From Zopfochytrium polystomum (taxonomy: Eukaryota > Chytridiomycota > Chytridiomycetes > Chytridiales > Chytridiaceae), in contig JAIVFJ010000483.1 in NCBI GenBank assembly GCA_025765615.1, positions 1 through 34,200 on the forward strand: a stretch of 34,200 nt of DNA, read 5' to 3'. Made by a program: the position numbers and the translations under genes. The notes beneath the pieces were generated by a model. It was not told the DNA's origin. It was given only the letters and a program-made list of their open reading frames with translations, and made no database searches. Positions 7,887-19,903 of the stretch are shown piece after piece; position 1 is the first letter of the stretch; the number at the start of each line of letters is the position of its first letter.

Positions 7887-10274
7887 AAACAGGCTGAGCA
7901 CCAACCCCCAGCCTGGGCTAAGTACCCATTCAGGGCTGAGTGTGAGACTGTGCTCTCTAAATCCTCACCCTGGGCTATGGGTGGCAAATAGAGCAATGGC
8001 CTAAATACCAATTCTGAAAAGTGAAAAAGGGCAAAAAGGAGATGTCTAGGGGTCACTAGACAGGACAATGTATTTGGAGTCTTAAGAAGCCCAAGAAACA
8101 CAAAGAAACTCTCTTACTACACACAAAGAGAAGACTCTCACACTCAGACCAAAGGCAACTGTGAAAAGGTGGCACACTAGCAAAGAATGTGCAGGGTTCT
8201 CTGGTCCATGACACAGAGTGGGCCTAATGGGAGGCAAAAGCCAAAGCCAAAGGGGACCAGGAAATCCGGTAACAATGCTGGAGGTGCAAGATGCAGCAAG
8301 CTCCAGGGAGCGGCACTAAGTGCAGCACTCCAATCCAACTGAAGAAGACAAGAGAGTGGGGAGGAAAGTGGCCAGACCCCGGTCTGTTGGAGCCACCACC
8401 ATGGAGCAAGGCTCCCTCTCTGTCAAAGACAAGCCCTAAGTTGGAGGGGGTTGGACACAGAGGGCAAACAAAAGGAACAGTTAGTGTGCAGAGGTGTCTG
8501 TTGAATTAAATCAGAACTGTTTTCCACTTAACAGAACCAGACACAACTCGTCTCACTCCAAGGAGAAGTTCCAACTCAATCCAAGGAGGGGCACACAGGG
8601 GTGGGAGACAGTAGGACTCTTCTTACTTCATCCTACTAGGACACAGACATCTGCTTCACCAAGCCAGAGGAATTCCCTATCTTAGAAGCAAGGAAGGTTA
8701 ACACCCACTCCCTCACCCAAATGTGGCACCATGACATCACCGGCATTAATCTGAGAGAAAGAGGGTCTGAACCCAGTGAAGACCAGGCCCACCAGAGGCC
8801 ACACAGGGAGGAGGGGGCATACCTGAGAGACCATTCCTGCAGCAGTACCTGACCAGACAGCTCATTCATATCCCCTTGAGAGACCTGGATTTGACTAGAT
8901 GTATTGACAGGAACCTAGAGGCACCACCACAGCTTTACCCTCCATCCTTCCATCACCAAGTGGCTCCTACCCAGTCCAACCTAAGCAGCGTGCAGAATTG
9001 GTGAGGTGCACTGGGGCTTGAACCCAGCACACTGCCATCATGGCCAAGGGGACTTCAACCTCCTGTCACACACCAGGGGACTGCCACCCCCAGCTCTACA
9101 TACAGTCAGGAAGAAAAGGGCAGGCAAGGGACTTCAGGCACAGGTTCTCACAGTCAACAAGATGGGGGGCAGCTGCTTAAATAGGAAAGGGTTGGAATCA
9201 CCAGGGTGAAGGAAGAAGGAAGGGAAAAGAGGGGAAAACATATACAAAAGAACAAAACAATAAAAGAAATGGGGCTGAGCCAGCCAAACAAGGAAGACAG
9301 CCCAGAGAATCATGGGGCATTTCTTGGCAAACAGAAGGGAGAGGGCTGGCAAGAAATGATTGGTGCAGATAAGAAGACAGTCACTCTCAGCCACACAAGA
9401 AAGAAAAGACACAGACAGAGACAACAAGGAATAAATAAAAGAGAAAACAGGAAAAACAGGAAAAACAGGATAAATTACTAATTGGAAAAAGAGAAAACAG
9501 GAAAAACAGGAAAAACAGGATAAATTACTAATTGGAAAAATAAGTAAAAATCACCAATGAAAAGATAAAGAAAAACCCTGTGATCTCATACCCTTGGCTG
9601 AGTACCAGCCTGGGCTGTGCACCACCCAGGGCTAAGTACCAGCCAGGGCTGAGTACCACCTTGGGCTGAGTACTTTGTCTGGGCTGAGTACCACCAGGAA
9701 CCAATTTACCGCTTGTTTGAGAAACAGTTGCTTGTAAATTGGTTTGGTTGTTTCCAAATCAGGAAGCTTGTTTGGGAAACAAGCCGCTTTTTTCCTTGTT
9801 TTTAGAAATCCAATGATTGTTGCAATCTCTGGTGAGCTCAGTTTTTATCTCACTTTTAGAAATGCAGTGATTGGTGCAATCCCTGATTCCTAAATGCCTT
9901 TTGCATTGCTCAGATTGCACAGCACAGCAGAAAAGCTGGAATTCGGGTGCAGAGAGCGGAATTCCGGAGCATGGGGCAGTGGTACACTTCTTCTGCATGC
10001 TTGCTGTGCTGTGTTACATGTGCAGAGTGCGTAGTTTGAGCGTTTTTGTGCATGTTCTAATTGCATTGTTCCTACTGGTAGGATGAACAAAGCTAGAACA
10101 ACAGACGCCTTTGCCTATCTCTTTTTATTGAGAACAGATTAGCCCTTCCAAGCGCCCCATTCAAGTATTGAATCTACTGAGCCCTTCAAACACCCCATCC
10201 AATGTGATTGGATAGAGTTCTCACAGGGATCGTCAGTAACAGTTGTCGTGTACCCTGTGGGTCGCAGCTCAACA
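7887..10274 (-). mobile_element. LTR copy 3 with the same 1,654-bp insert
   Basis: The LTR starts at 10274 (TGTTGAGCTGCGACC) and runs down to 7887, where it abuts the reverse transcriptase frame. LTR sequence occupies 9596-10274 and 7887-7941; the insert is 7942-9595, exactly the same length as in copy 1. It shares with copy 1 a base change in the palindrome (TCCTACYAGTAGGA form), which marks a subfamily. The promoter half is missing. Because it directly abuts the truncated pol, it may be the 5' LTR of that element after an internal deletion. Against this, its outer flank (GCGCA) does not match the flank of the 3' LTR (GTTAC). Confidence 0.85.
7942..9595 (-). mobile_element. 1,654-bp insert inside LTR copy 3
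   Basis: It is the reverse complement of 837-2490 with very few differences (one noticed changes Glu to Gly in a conceptual frame). It carries the same tandem duplication and tRNA-like segment and the same flanking ACTCAGCC. The shared position shows that it entered the LTR before the LTR was copied. Confidence 0.8.
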
Positions 10275-11527
10275 GCGCAGGCAGCCGCAGCTCGTTCAGC
10301 CTCCTGGCAGACGAGGGCAGCACGTTTGGCAGATTGACAGGAGGCAGCTTCGCAGGCAGCAGCTTCAGCAACTTCGGCACGGGCAGCATTAGCACTGGTA
10401 AGGGCAGAACGCGCAGCTGCAGTTTGGGCTGCCTCAGTGTCAAAACGGACAGAAGGGGATGACTGAGGGCGGAGGTGGCGTCAGAGGTGGGGACCTCTGA
10501 GAACATCAATGATTGGCGTACCTGTGGTCATTGGTGGACGAAAGCTGAGGATTCAGGCAAAACTGGTGGGCGACAATTCTCAGCAGGCACTGTGAACTGT
10601 TCCACGTGCGAGGGGATGAGGAAGGGCCGCTCAGCTTCAGAGCGAAAGCTGGGGACACTAGCAACCTGGGTAGCCCAGTTGTTCGTTACCTGGGGCATGG
10701 CAGGTCGATCTGGGTACACTGCATGGAAGCAGCAATAAAGACGGAGCTCTGAGGGCAAAACCAACACCAGGTCGTACGAACTTGCCCTCCCAGGGAGGAC
10801 GACAACATCGGCGTCAATGGCTTCAAGATAGAAGTGAACAAGCTCAAAAAGCTCATCAGCAGCAGTTTCAATGTTGATGTGGATACCAAGGTGCATGAAG
10901 GTAGACATTGTGTATGTGCCATCCAGGTTTTTGAGGGCAGTGGTAATATCCAACATATCCGTCTCACTGGGGGATGTAAGGACAGGAGCGCCAGGCCAGT
11001 TGCAGGGCAGGTGGGCAAAAAGCCAATCAATCCATTCAGGGGAATGGGCAACGAGACCACCAGGCATCAGTTCATTGAGGTCAATGGACAGCTGTCTGAT
11101 GATACACTGCTCGAGTTCGGACTCAGGTTGGATGGCTTGGCAATAGCCACCAGTACACCAGTAGTGCTGAGGAGAGCAAAGTGGCTGTCTGTACTAATCT
11201 CATCTGTGAGAGCAGAGTGGCAGGTGAACACGAAGACTCGAGCCTCAAGTTGGAAGAACGCTTGCTGTGGAAGGCCACTCTTGTCATTGCCACCATCAGC
11301 ATCAATGACAATACCCTTATGTCAGAGTCAGTGATGATTCATATAGTTGCACCACCTAATTGCCTACTGGTCGGTCAGGAAAGGTCTCATCGGCAATAGC
11401 GACAACAGTAGCATCACCCAGTGTGACAATGGTGTGACAGCGTGTGTCAGAACCTCCTCAGAGGCAGGCCTATCGGCATTGGGTTCAGGAGCAGGGTCGG
11501 TGTCAGGTACACAGCCAGCCATGGCGT
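10275..11527 (-). pseudogene. Frame-broken unknown reading frame, probably retroelement-derived
   Basis: From an ATG near 11522 (upstream sequence TATAAAGCTACGCC) to the LTR at 10274, the minus strand shows protein-like sequence in shifting frames. An early piece reads HTIVTLGDATVAIADE. A middle piece begins HKGIVIDADGGNDKSG. The longest frame (about 11100-10528) holds a Trp/Leu/Pro-rich block (SPEWIDWLFAHLPC) and ends at a TGA. An Ala-rich, coiled-coil-like piece (AEAAACEAASCQSAKR) runs straight into the LTR. At least three frameshifts and one stop interrupt it. I do not recognise the family. Its position next to LTR material, with an Ala/Glu-rich tail like the start of the gag at 31761, suggests an upstream frame or gag of a related element; a broken host gene is also possible. 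Confidence 0.5.
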
Positions 11528-12837
11528 AGCTTTATACTTTTTTGATGCTACTGGTTTTTTTGGCAGCACAACCAAAGTTTTTCAACTTTGTTAATGAAAA
11601 AAAAGTAGAGTTAAGAGTTCTTCTACTTTTTAGCTTAAAATAAGTGTTTCCTGACCTCCGCAGGGTCGAAGGAGGGTCAGAGACGGCTTTACTTAGTGGG
11701 TCGAGTACTGTGAGGTGGTATGTCCCAAGTTACGCATTTCTGGCCATCACAGCAGTACAGGACACAAAAGAAGAGTTGATTCCAACCTTTTTCCCAAGAG
11801 GAATTGCTGAATTTGCTTGTCAGACATGAATGTTAGGTCGGGCCTCTTACAACTCTGCTTTATATATAGCACCTGGTGTGTATTTTGCTTGTTACAGATG
11901 GTTTTGGAGTGCGTCGCCCTCCAAAACCTTTCCAATAGCAAGAGCAAGGTACTGCAAACCTTTTTAGCTCTGAGGAGCGTGAGGTTTATTGTATTTTCGC
12001 GAATTTTACTGGAAACCTACAGTTTAAGTAGGAAAACCGCATTCTACGAAATCCAGCATGTTTTGTGTACCAAACATCGGAATCTTGAGCTTGACTAGGA
12101 GGAGAACAATGTAGAGTAACTTTTCCAACCCAGTATTCATGAGGTTTGGATATTCCTTGTAATCGAAAGGGTGGAAAACGGTTTCAATTAAAAATGTCTT
12201 TCCGGGATAACATAGCAGGCCAATTCATCAATCAGCCATCATAGCGAATTCTTTCGGTAACACCTGATTCTACATATTAACTTTGCATGAAAAAATATAT
12301 TCGCAATGCTGAAAGCGAGCTCTATTAATGTAGGGGAACCGCAGGTCCAGTGAACGCCTCTACAAAAAGTTGATTTCCGGACCTAACTCCGTGGATATTG
12401 CATGTATCCAAAGCGTGACGATGCCGTTTGATAGCGCTCAGCAAGGGCTTTCCAACGCACGATTACAAAGGTTTCTAGCTAAATTCCCTGCAGAGTTACA
12501 ATGTCAGAGCATCGAACCCTCCAGATGTGAATTAACTTTGCAATTTTCTCTAATTTTCTTTTACAAATAAAAAGCTCCTAACTTTTTTGCAGATCCATAC
12601 ACGAATTTGACAGAGCTTTCAAACGCACTATCCACGTGGGGATTTGTTGGGTTTTGGGATCGCTTTACTAAGTGGTACCATCGAAAACGAGACCTCGCCT
12701 TGCAGTGGGTTGAAAGTCGGGTCGAAAGTCAGGTGCCACCGACTTTGTCGTTGACGGCAATTGTCGCGGACATTCGTTTGCAAGCGTTCCAATCGTGGAA
12801 AATACGTTCATAATTAAATTGCGCCAGCCGTACAGCT
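11528..12837. other. AT-rich intergenic DNA, no gene recognised
   Basis: No frame here has recognisable protein features. Several short related strings recur (GGGCTTTCCAACGCAC near 12447, GAGCTTTCAAACGCAC near 12612, CTCCAAAACCTTTCCAA near 11919), which suggests an old degenerate repeat. It is the target region of the solo LTR that follows. Confidence 0.5.
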
Positions 12838-13766
12838 GACACTGTTGAGATTCGACCCACGGGGTACACTACGCCCGTTACTGATGATCCCTTTGAGAAC
12901 TCCATCCAATCACATTGGATGGGGTGTTTGAAGGGCTCAGTAGATTCAATACTTGAATGGGGCGCTCGGAAGGGCTAATCTGTTCTCAATAAAAAGAGAT
13001 AGGCAAAGGCGGCTGTTGTTCTAGCTTTGTTCATCCTACCGGTAGGAACAATGCAATTAGAACATGCACAAAAACGCTCAAACTACGCACTCTGCACATG
13101 TAACACAGCACAGCAAGCATGCAGAAGCAGTGTACCACTGCCCAATGCTCCGGAATTCCGCTCTCTGCATCGGAATTCCGCTCTCTGCACCGGAATTCCG
13201 CTTCCTGATCTGGAATTCCAGCTTTCCTGCTGTGCTGTGCAATCTGAGCAATGCAACAGGCATTTAGGAATCAGGGATTGCACCAATCACTGCATTTCTA
13301 AAAGTGAGATAAAAACTGAGCTCACCAGAGATTGCACCAATCATTGGATTTCTAAAAACAAGGAAAAAAGCGGCTTGTTTCCCAAACAAGCTTCCTGATT
13401 TGGAAACAACCAAACCAATTTACAAGCAACTGTTTCTCAAACAAGCTGTAAATTGGTTCCTGGTGGTACTCAGCCCAGACAAAGTGCTCAGCCCAAGGTG
13501 GTACTCAGCCCTGGCTGGTACTTAGCCCTGGGTGGTGCACAGCCCAGGCTGGTACTCAGCCCTGGGTGGTGCTCAGCCCAGGCTGGTACTCAGCCCTGGG
13601 TGGTGCTCAGCCCTGAGTGATGCCCAGCACTGGGTGGTACTCAGCCCTGAATGGGTACTTAGCCCAGGCTGGGGATTGGTGCTCAGCCTGTTTTATCTCA
13701 TTTCTGTGGCCTGCTCTGTGCAGGCCACTGCTCCCTCTGTTTTCTGATGGCTCCAACCTGCAGGAG

Positions 13767-13774
13767 TATAAAAG
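13767..13774 (+). promoter_or_regulatory. TATA box of the solo LTR
   Basis: TATAAAAG sits after CAGGAG and before CAGCAACCTCTCACAG, about 925 bp into the LTR. Everything before it would be U3. Transcription would start some 25-30 bp downstream and could read rightward into 14-15 kb. Confidence 0.7.
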
Positions 13775-13954
13775 CAGCAACCTCTCACAGAGATCAAAAA
13801 AAAGGAATCCAACCCCCTCCTTGCTGCTTTGACAGAATCCAGTGCAAAACAAGCCAATCTCTCTTCCTCCATTTGCTCTCTCTTCCATCTCTGCCCACTC
13901 ACTCCTCTCTCCTCTCTACATCCTCTCACTCCTCTCCCTTTTCCATCATCACTG

Positions 13955-13978
13955 CTCTCTCTCTCTCTCTCTCTCTCT
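13955..13978 (+). repeat. CT dinucleotide microsatellite in solo LTR
   Basis: About twelve CT units in a row lie in the R/U5 part of the LTR, the counterpart of the GA run at 4874-4898 in the inverted copy. Confidence 0.8.
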
Positions 13979-14032
13979 TCATCCCCACACACACCAAGTC
14001 CCTCCAGTCCTGGGTGGGATTTCATCAGACAC

Positions 14033-15047
14033 AATTGCTGGAAGCTCCCCCCTGTGAGACTATACTCACTCCTTTGACCCTGGGATCTGGGCCCTAGAGT
14101 GAGGGAAAGCAAATAATAGGCTAGCTAGAACTAACTTTATTGGGCTGTTGTCTAGGGGGTGTTTCAACCCTACTACTTGCCTAGTCAACGAAGTGTCCTC
14201 ACTGATCTGTCTAACAGGGGTCTCAGACACAAAGAATGAACATTCAGAGGGACAATCCTCTGAAGGATCAGTGTGGGAGCACCAATTACTTGCATGGCTG
14301 TGGGCTGGTGCAAGGGGAAACAGAAGGGCACTCCTGAGGGCGCAACACAGCTGCAGAATAAAGAGAGAGAAGAGGGAAACAGGTTTCTATCACAGGATCC
14401 TAATCTCAAATGCAACAGGAGCGGTTAATAGCGATGGGACAGACAGGGCGCAACCTAGCGCCCCTTGTCGCGGACGGTGCTGTGGGAGCCGTTGTCATTG
14501 CCAGCAACGAGGGGGAAAGAGAGAAGGGAGTCGACTATGTAGGGGTCGGAAGTTTGCCAGCAGGGAACTCACACACAGAAACACTTGCGATCATACACGC
14601 ACCCTGCCAGGGCGGTGGTTTTTGTCGTTCGTTTTTTGTTTGTTTTTGTCGTAAATATTTTTTCTTTCCCGCCAACTTGACGGGGACAAACAAATGCAGG
14701 ACCGTCAGCCTCACAAGTGCGCAACTTCATCCATCCCCACAGGAGCACACCTCATAGGCCATCCACCCAAACGAATTCTTTCATACAAAACTGTTACCCA
14801 TCCCAATCTCTAGTCACCCACCATGTCACCTTTCGTGAATAAACAAATAGACGGACTCAATGCCGTCGCAGCGCACACGAAAGCCGGGCAATCGGCTCTT
14901 CGTGTGCACCCCCCTGGCTTCGGCCTCCTCGCACGTCACCACTTTTGGCCTGTGCCGCGTGCACCAGTCATTGTCGTTAGAGCTCAGACTAAAACTGAAG
15001 CTAACAACTTGTCCAAAACATAGAGGAACTTCGACAATTTATTAGAG
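14033..15047. other. Intergenic/upstream region, no gene resolved
   Basis: The stretch lies between the solo LTR and the first host gene. Short open frames exist, for example one starting CCACCATG at 14823, but none shows domain features or clear splice partners. A near-perfect hairpin (14873-14907, arms GCACACGAA and TTCGTGTGC, loop about six bases) is visible. The right part probably holds the promoter, and possibly 5' exons, of the membrane protein gene that follows. Confidence 0.45.
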
Positions 15048-16229
15048 ATGATTTCACGGCTTTTGGCCGCACGGCGTTCCAAGTACCACTTTTCGCTTTA
15101 CGTCCTGATCATCACACTCTGCTTGCAAATAGTAGGGCCCCTCTTCGCGCACAGCGTTTCCACCTGTTTTCCTCCATGTCGTCTTTTGATTTCGTTCGTT
15201 CGTCGAGGTTCCTTCCACGAGCTAAGCGACAAACAAAACACAGACGGCTTGTATCACCCTGACTATTTACCATTACGTCGCATCGGGACTCCTCGAGACA
15301 AACGCCTACCTCGCAGCCTCAGACGGCGCCTGGCTCTTCTGCGCCCAGATCTCCACCTCGCTCGTTCTCATTCTGCACCTCGCAAAGCGCCGACAGCGCG
15401 GGACGGCGGCACTCATACGCCACTACCAGCATCCGTACCATGCCGTCGGCAGTGGCGGGGGCGTTCCAGCGGCGACAGCGGGAGAGGAGGTAGACCCCGG
15501 AAGAGCGTCGTTGCGATGTGGATACGGAGACGTGGCGAATGGCGGGGGTGCAGGGCCCTCAAGGCGTCGTGGAATGACGGGCGACAGTGGGGGAAGCAGC
15601 AGCGCGGAGGATTCGGCGGCCACTGGTGGCGCCGGTGGAGTTGGTGCTGTCGGCGGCAGCGGCGGCGGCAGCGCCGAGGAGGGAGGGGCTGGAGACTGCA
15701 ATGGCGCTGGACAAGGCCAGGGGGACGGCGGAGACGCAGCCGCAGCTGAAATGAGGTGGCGGAGAGAAGTCGCCCGTCTCGTCGGGTACGGAGTGCCAGA
15801 AGAGCGGACCAACTCCATGTTCGCCGTAAGTGCCCACCTCTACAGGTCGCTCGCAACTCGCAACCCGTCTGAACGACCGCAAAAAAAGTTTATCGCAGTG
15901 ACGATAATCATAGGTGCATTTTCCTCCCTGCTCCTATCCTGGAATGCAAGCGCCTTCTACGTCAGCTGCGTTAGAAAAACCATGACACAGTCGTCCCCCG
16001 AGTCTGCTTACTTCGAGTTTAACGACCTGAGGCAGTACGGCAGCAACGACTGCGAGGCAATGGAGCAGGCACTGTACCGAATGGCAGCATTTATTGCGGT
16101 GGAGGTAACAATATCTTGATTGAAGCAGGACTTGTCTCACTTTAGCACTTTTCAGTGTGCAACTATTCATGTGTCAATATCGTTTAGTTTCGAGCTGTGG
16201 AAGAAGCTCAAGGGGCTTTAGCTGCGTGA
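15048..16229 (+). CDS. Predicted multipass membrane protein, Gly-rich loop (3 exons)
   Basis: My model joins 15048-15131, 15244-16104 and 16188-16229. Both introns are GT-AG (GTAGGG...CACAG; GTAACA...TTTAG), of 112 and 83 nt, phase 0, and give a protein of 328 residues. Joining exons 1 and 2 fuses two halves of one hydrophobic helix (residues about 17-44), which supports the splice. A second helix lies at about 57-75 and a third at about 244-268, with a possible glycosylation site (NAS) near its end. Between helices 2 and 3 is a Gly/Ala/Ser-rich stretch (about residues 100-195). The last exon adds a short charged helix and TGA. I do not recognise the family. The start ATG follows an in-frame TAG, but an upstream exon cannot be excluded. 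Confidence 0.6.
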
Positions 16230-16729
16230 GAAGCTCTCGGCAATTGTGCTTTGCCTCTCCTGCATTAATAACATGACGAGAAAAACCACAAAAAAGAAAA
16301 AAATAAAGGTGAATTAAAATATAAAAAGAGAGGGGCTACGTCTGAGGCTGTGGCTTCAAATCGAAGAATAAGCGAGAGAGATAAGCGGGGCCAAGCCTGC
16401 TAGTCAAAATAAAATTTCGGATTAGTGCCAATTGTGAACGGCCAGAGATTAATACAAAAGAGGAAGCTCCCCTTCAATGATCTGTACAGCGATTGGCGGG
16501 CTTTCAGGCAAAGTGCATGGGAAGGGCGGGAAGGAGGAGGGACGGACAAGAGCCATGTACTCGCATGACTCCCGCTTACAGTGCTCGAAGAGTTGATAAT
16601 AAACATCTTCAAAAATATAGTAAAGCGATAAAAAGGACAGTCCGCCGGTTGCAGAAACGTGATATCAACGGTGTTGCCACGGCATTGCCGCCTCTTCCAT
16701 CGCCAAAAAAGGGGGTACGTTCGCATTGC
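16230..16729. other. Shared 3' intergenic region of convergent genes
   Basis: The membrane protein gene ends on the left and the kinase gene ends on the right, so this 500-bp gap holds both 3' untranslated regions. A-rich runs (AAAAAAGAAAAAAATAAAGG near 16290) contain an AATAAA signal for the + strand gene. No further gene is seen. Confidence 0.6.
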
Positions 16730-19175
<2,446 letters not shown>

Positions 19176-19903
19176 CCTAGAAGACTTGCGCGAGCGCGGC
19201 CGTTGTTCCGTTAGTCTCGCACGTCAATCGCCTTCGCGCGCCACTGCCGTGTCGCAGCAGAACACGCTGCGACGACCGTCTCCTCCTTCTTCTTCTTCTT
19301 ATACTTCTTCTTATTCGGCACCACACACTTGCTGGATTGCGCGGGGATGAGCAAGTTCTTCTGGCAGAATGAAGCGCGGGGTGGGGGGCAGCTCGAGTTC
19401 GCGTTCCTTTCTTTGTTTGGGAGGCGATCTTGACTCGGGTTGCTCCTTGCCTTTGCTGTTTTGTTTTGTTGTTTTTGTTTGTGTTTTTGTGCGAAGGGTT
19501 TGAGGGCACAGCGACCTGCTGGCCGAGACAGAAAAAAAAAAAAAGGAAAAAAAGAGACGCAGAGGGTCCAAAAACAGAAAGCTGTCAGTGAATTTCCAGT
19601 TCGAAGTGCAACGTCATTACCTTATTCCCCCACTCTAACATTCCTACGTTCTCCGGAGAAATGAGGCGGGACCCGCCCTTCTACTTCGGATGCTTCGATG
19701 CCGCTCTGTGGGGTGTCGTGGTTTCTGTCGTTTGAGATCTTCCTGATGCCGCGAGAGCCTGATTTGGACGGGTGAATGGCCTAAAGTCCTGGCTGATGAA
19801 GGGAACCCTTCCGGCACAAAAAGAACAGCCTTAAACACCACCCCATCGCAAAAATAACTTCTTAACAAAGATTCACAATTATTTTAGTACTTTTCACTTC
19901 AAT
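19176..19903. other. Intergenic region between kinase start and receptor end
   Basis: Both flanking genes read leftward, so this gap carries the kinase promoter and leader and the receptor's 3' end. It contains a TTC-rich run (about 19285-19312) and a GTTTTT-rich run (about 19453-19500). On the minus strand these give A/G-rich leader sequence. A short minus-strand frame at 19868-19644 shows no recognisable feature, and I do not call it a gene. Confidence 0.55.

Larger units (their letters stand above)
12838..14032 (+). mobile_element. Solo LTR (copy 4) with 5-bp target duplication GACAC
   Basis: The LTR runs from TGTTGA at 12843 to TCATCA at 14027, 1,185 bp. It is flanked on both sides by GACAC (12838-12842 and 14028-14032), the five-base target duplication expected of a copia-type insertion. 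No internal coding region is present, so it is a solo LTR left by recombination between two LTRs. This copy defines the true ends of the whole family. It carries the palindrome TCCTACCGGTAGGA, four GGAATTCC units (about 13150-13220), the CAGCCC tandem zone (about 13460-13690), a TATA box and a CT microsatellite. A perfect target duplication and little decay suggest a fairly recent insertion. Confidence 0.93.

Noticed and set aside
9206..9481. Paired open frames (e.g. 951-1226 and 9206-9481) with identical proteins in the two inserts
   Set aside because: Identity follows from the near-identical inverted repeats. The frames are Lys/Gln-rich low complexity and overlap other equally open frames.
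15800..15860. Resemblance of FAVSAHLYRSL to the last helix of Orai calcium channels
   Set aside because: The segment is not in a hydrophobic helix here, and the other conserved Orai helices are absent. Probably coincidence.
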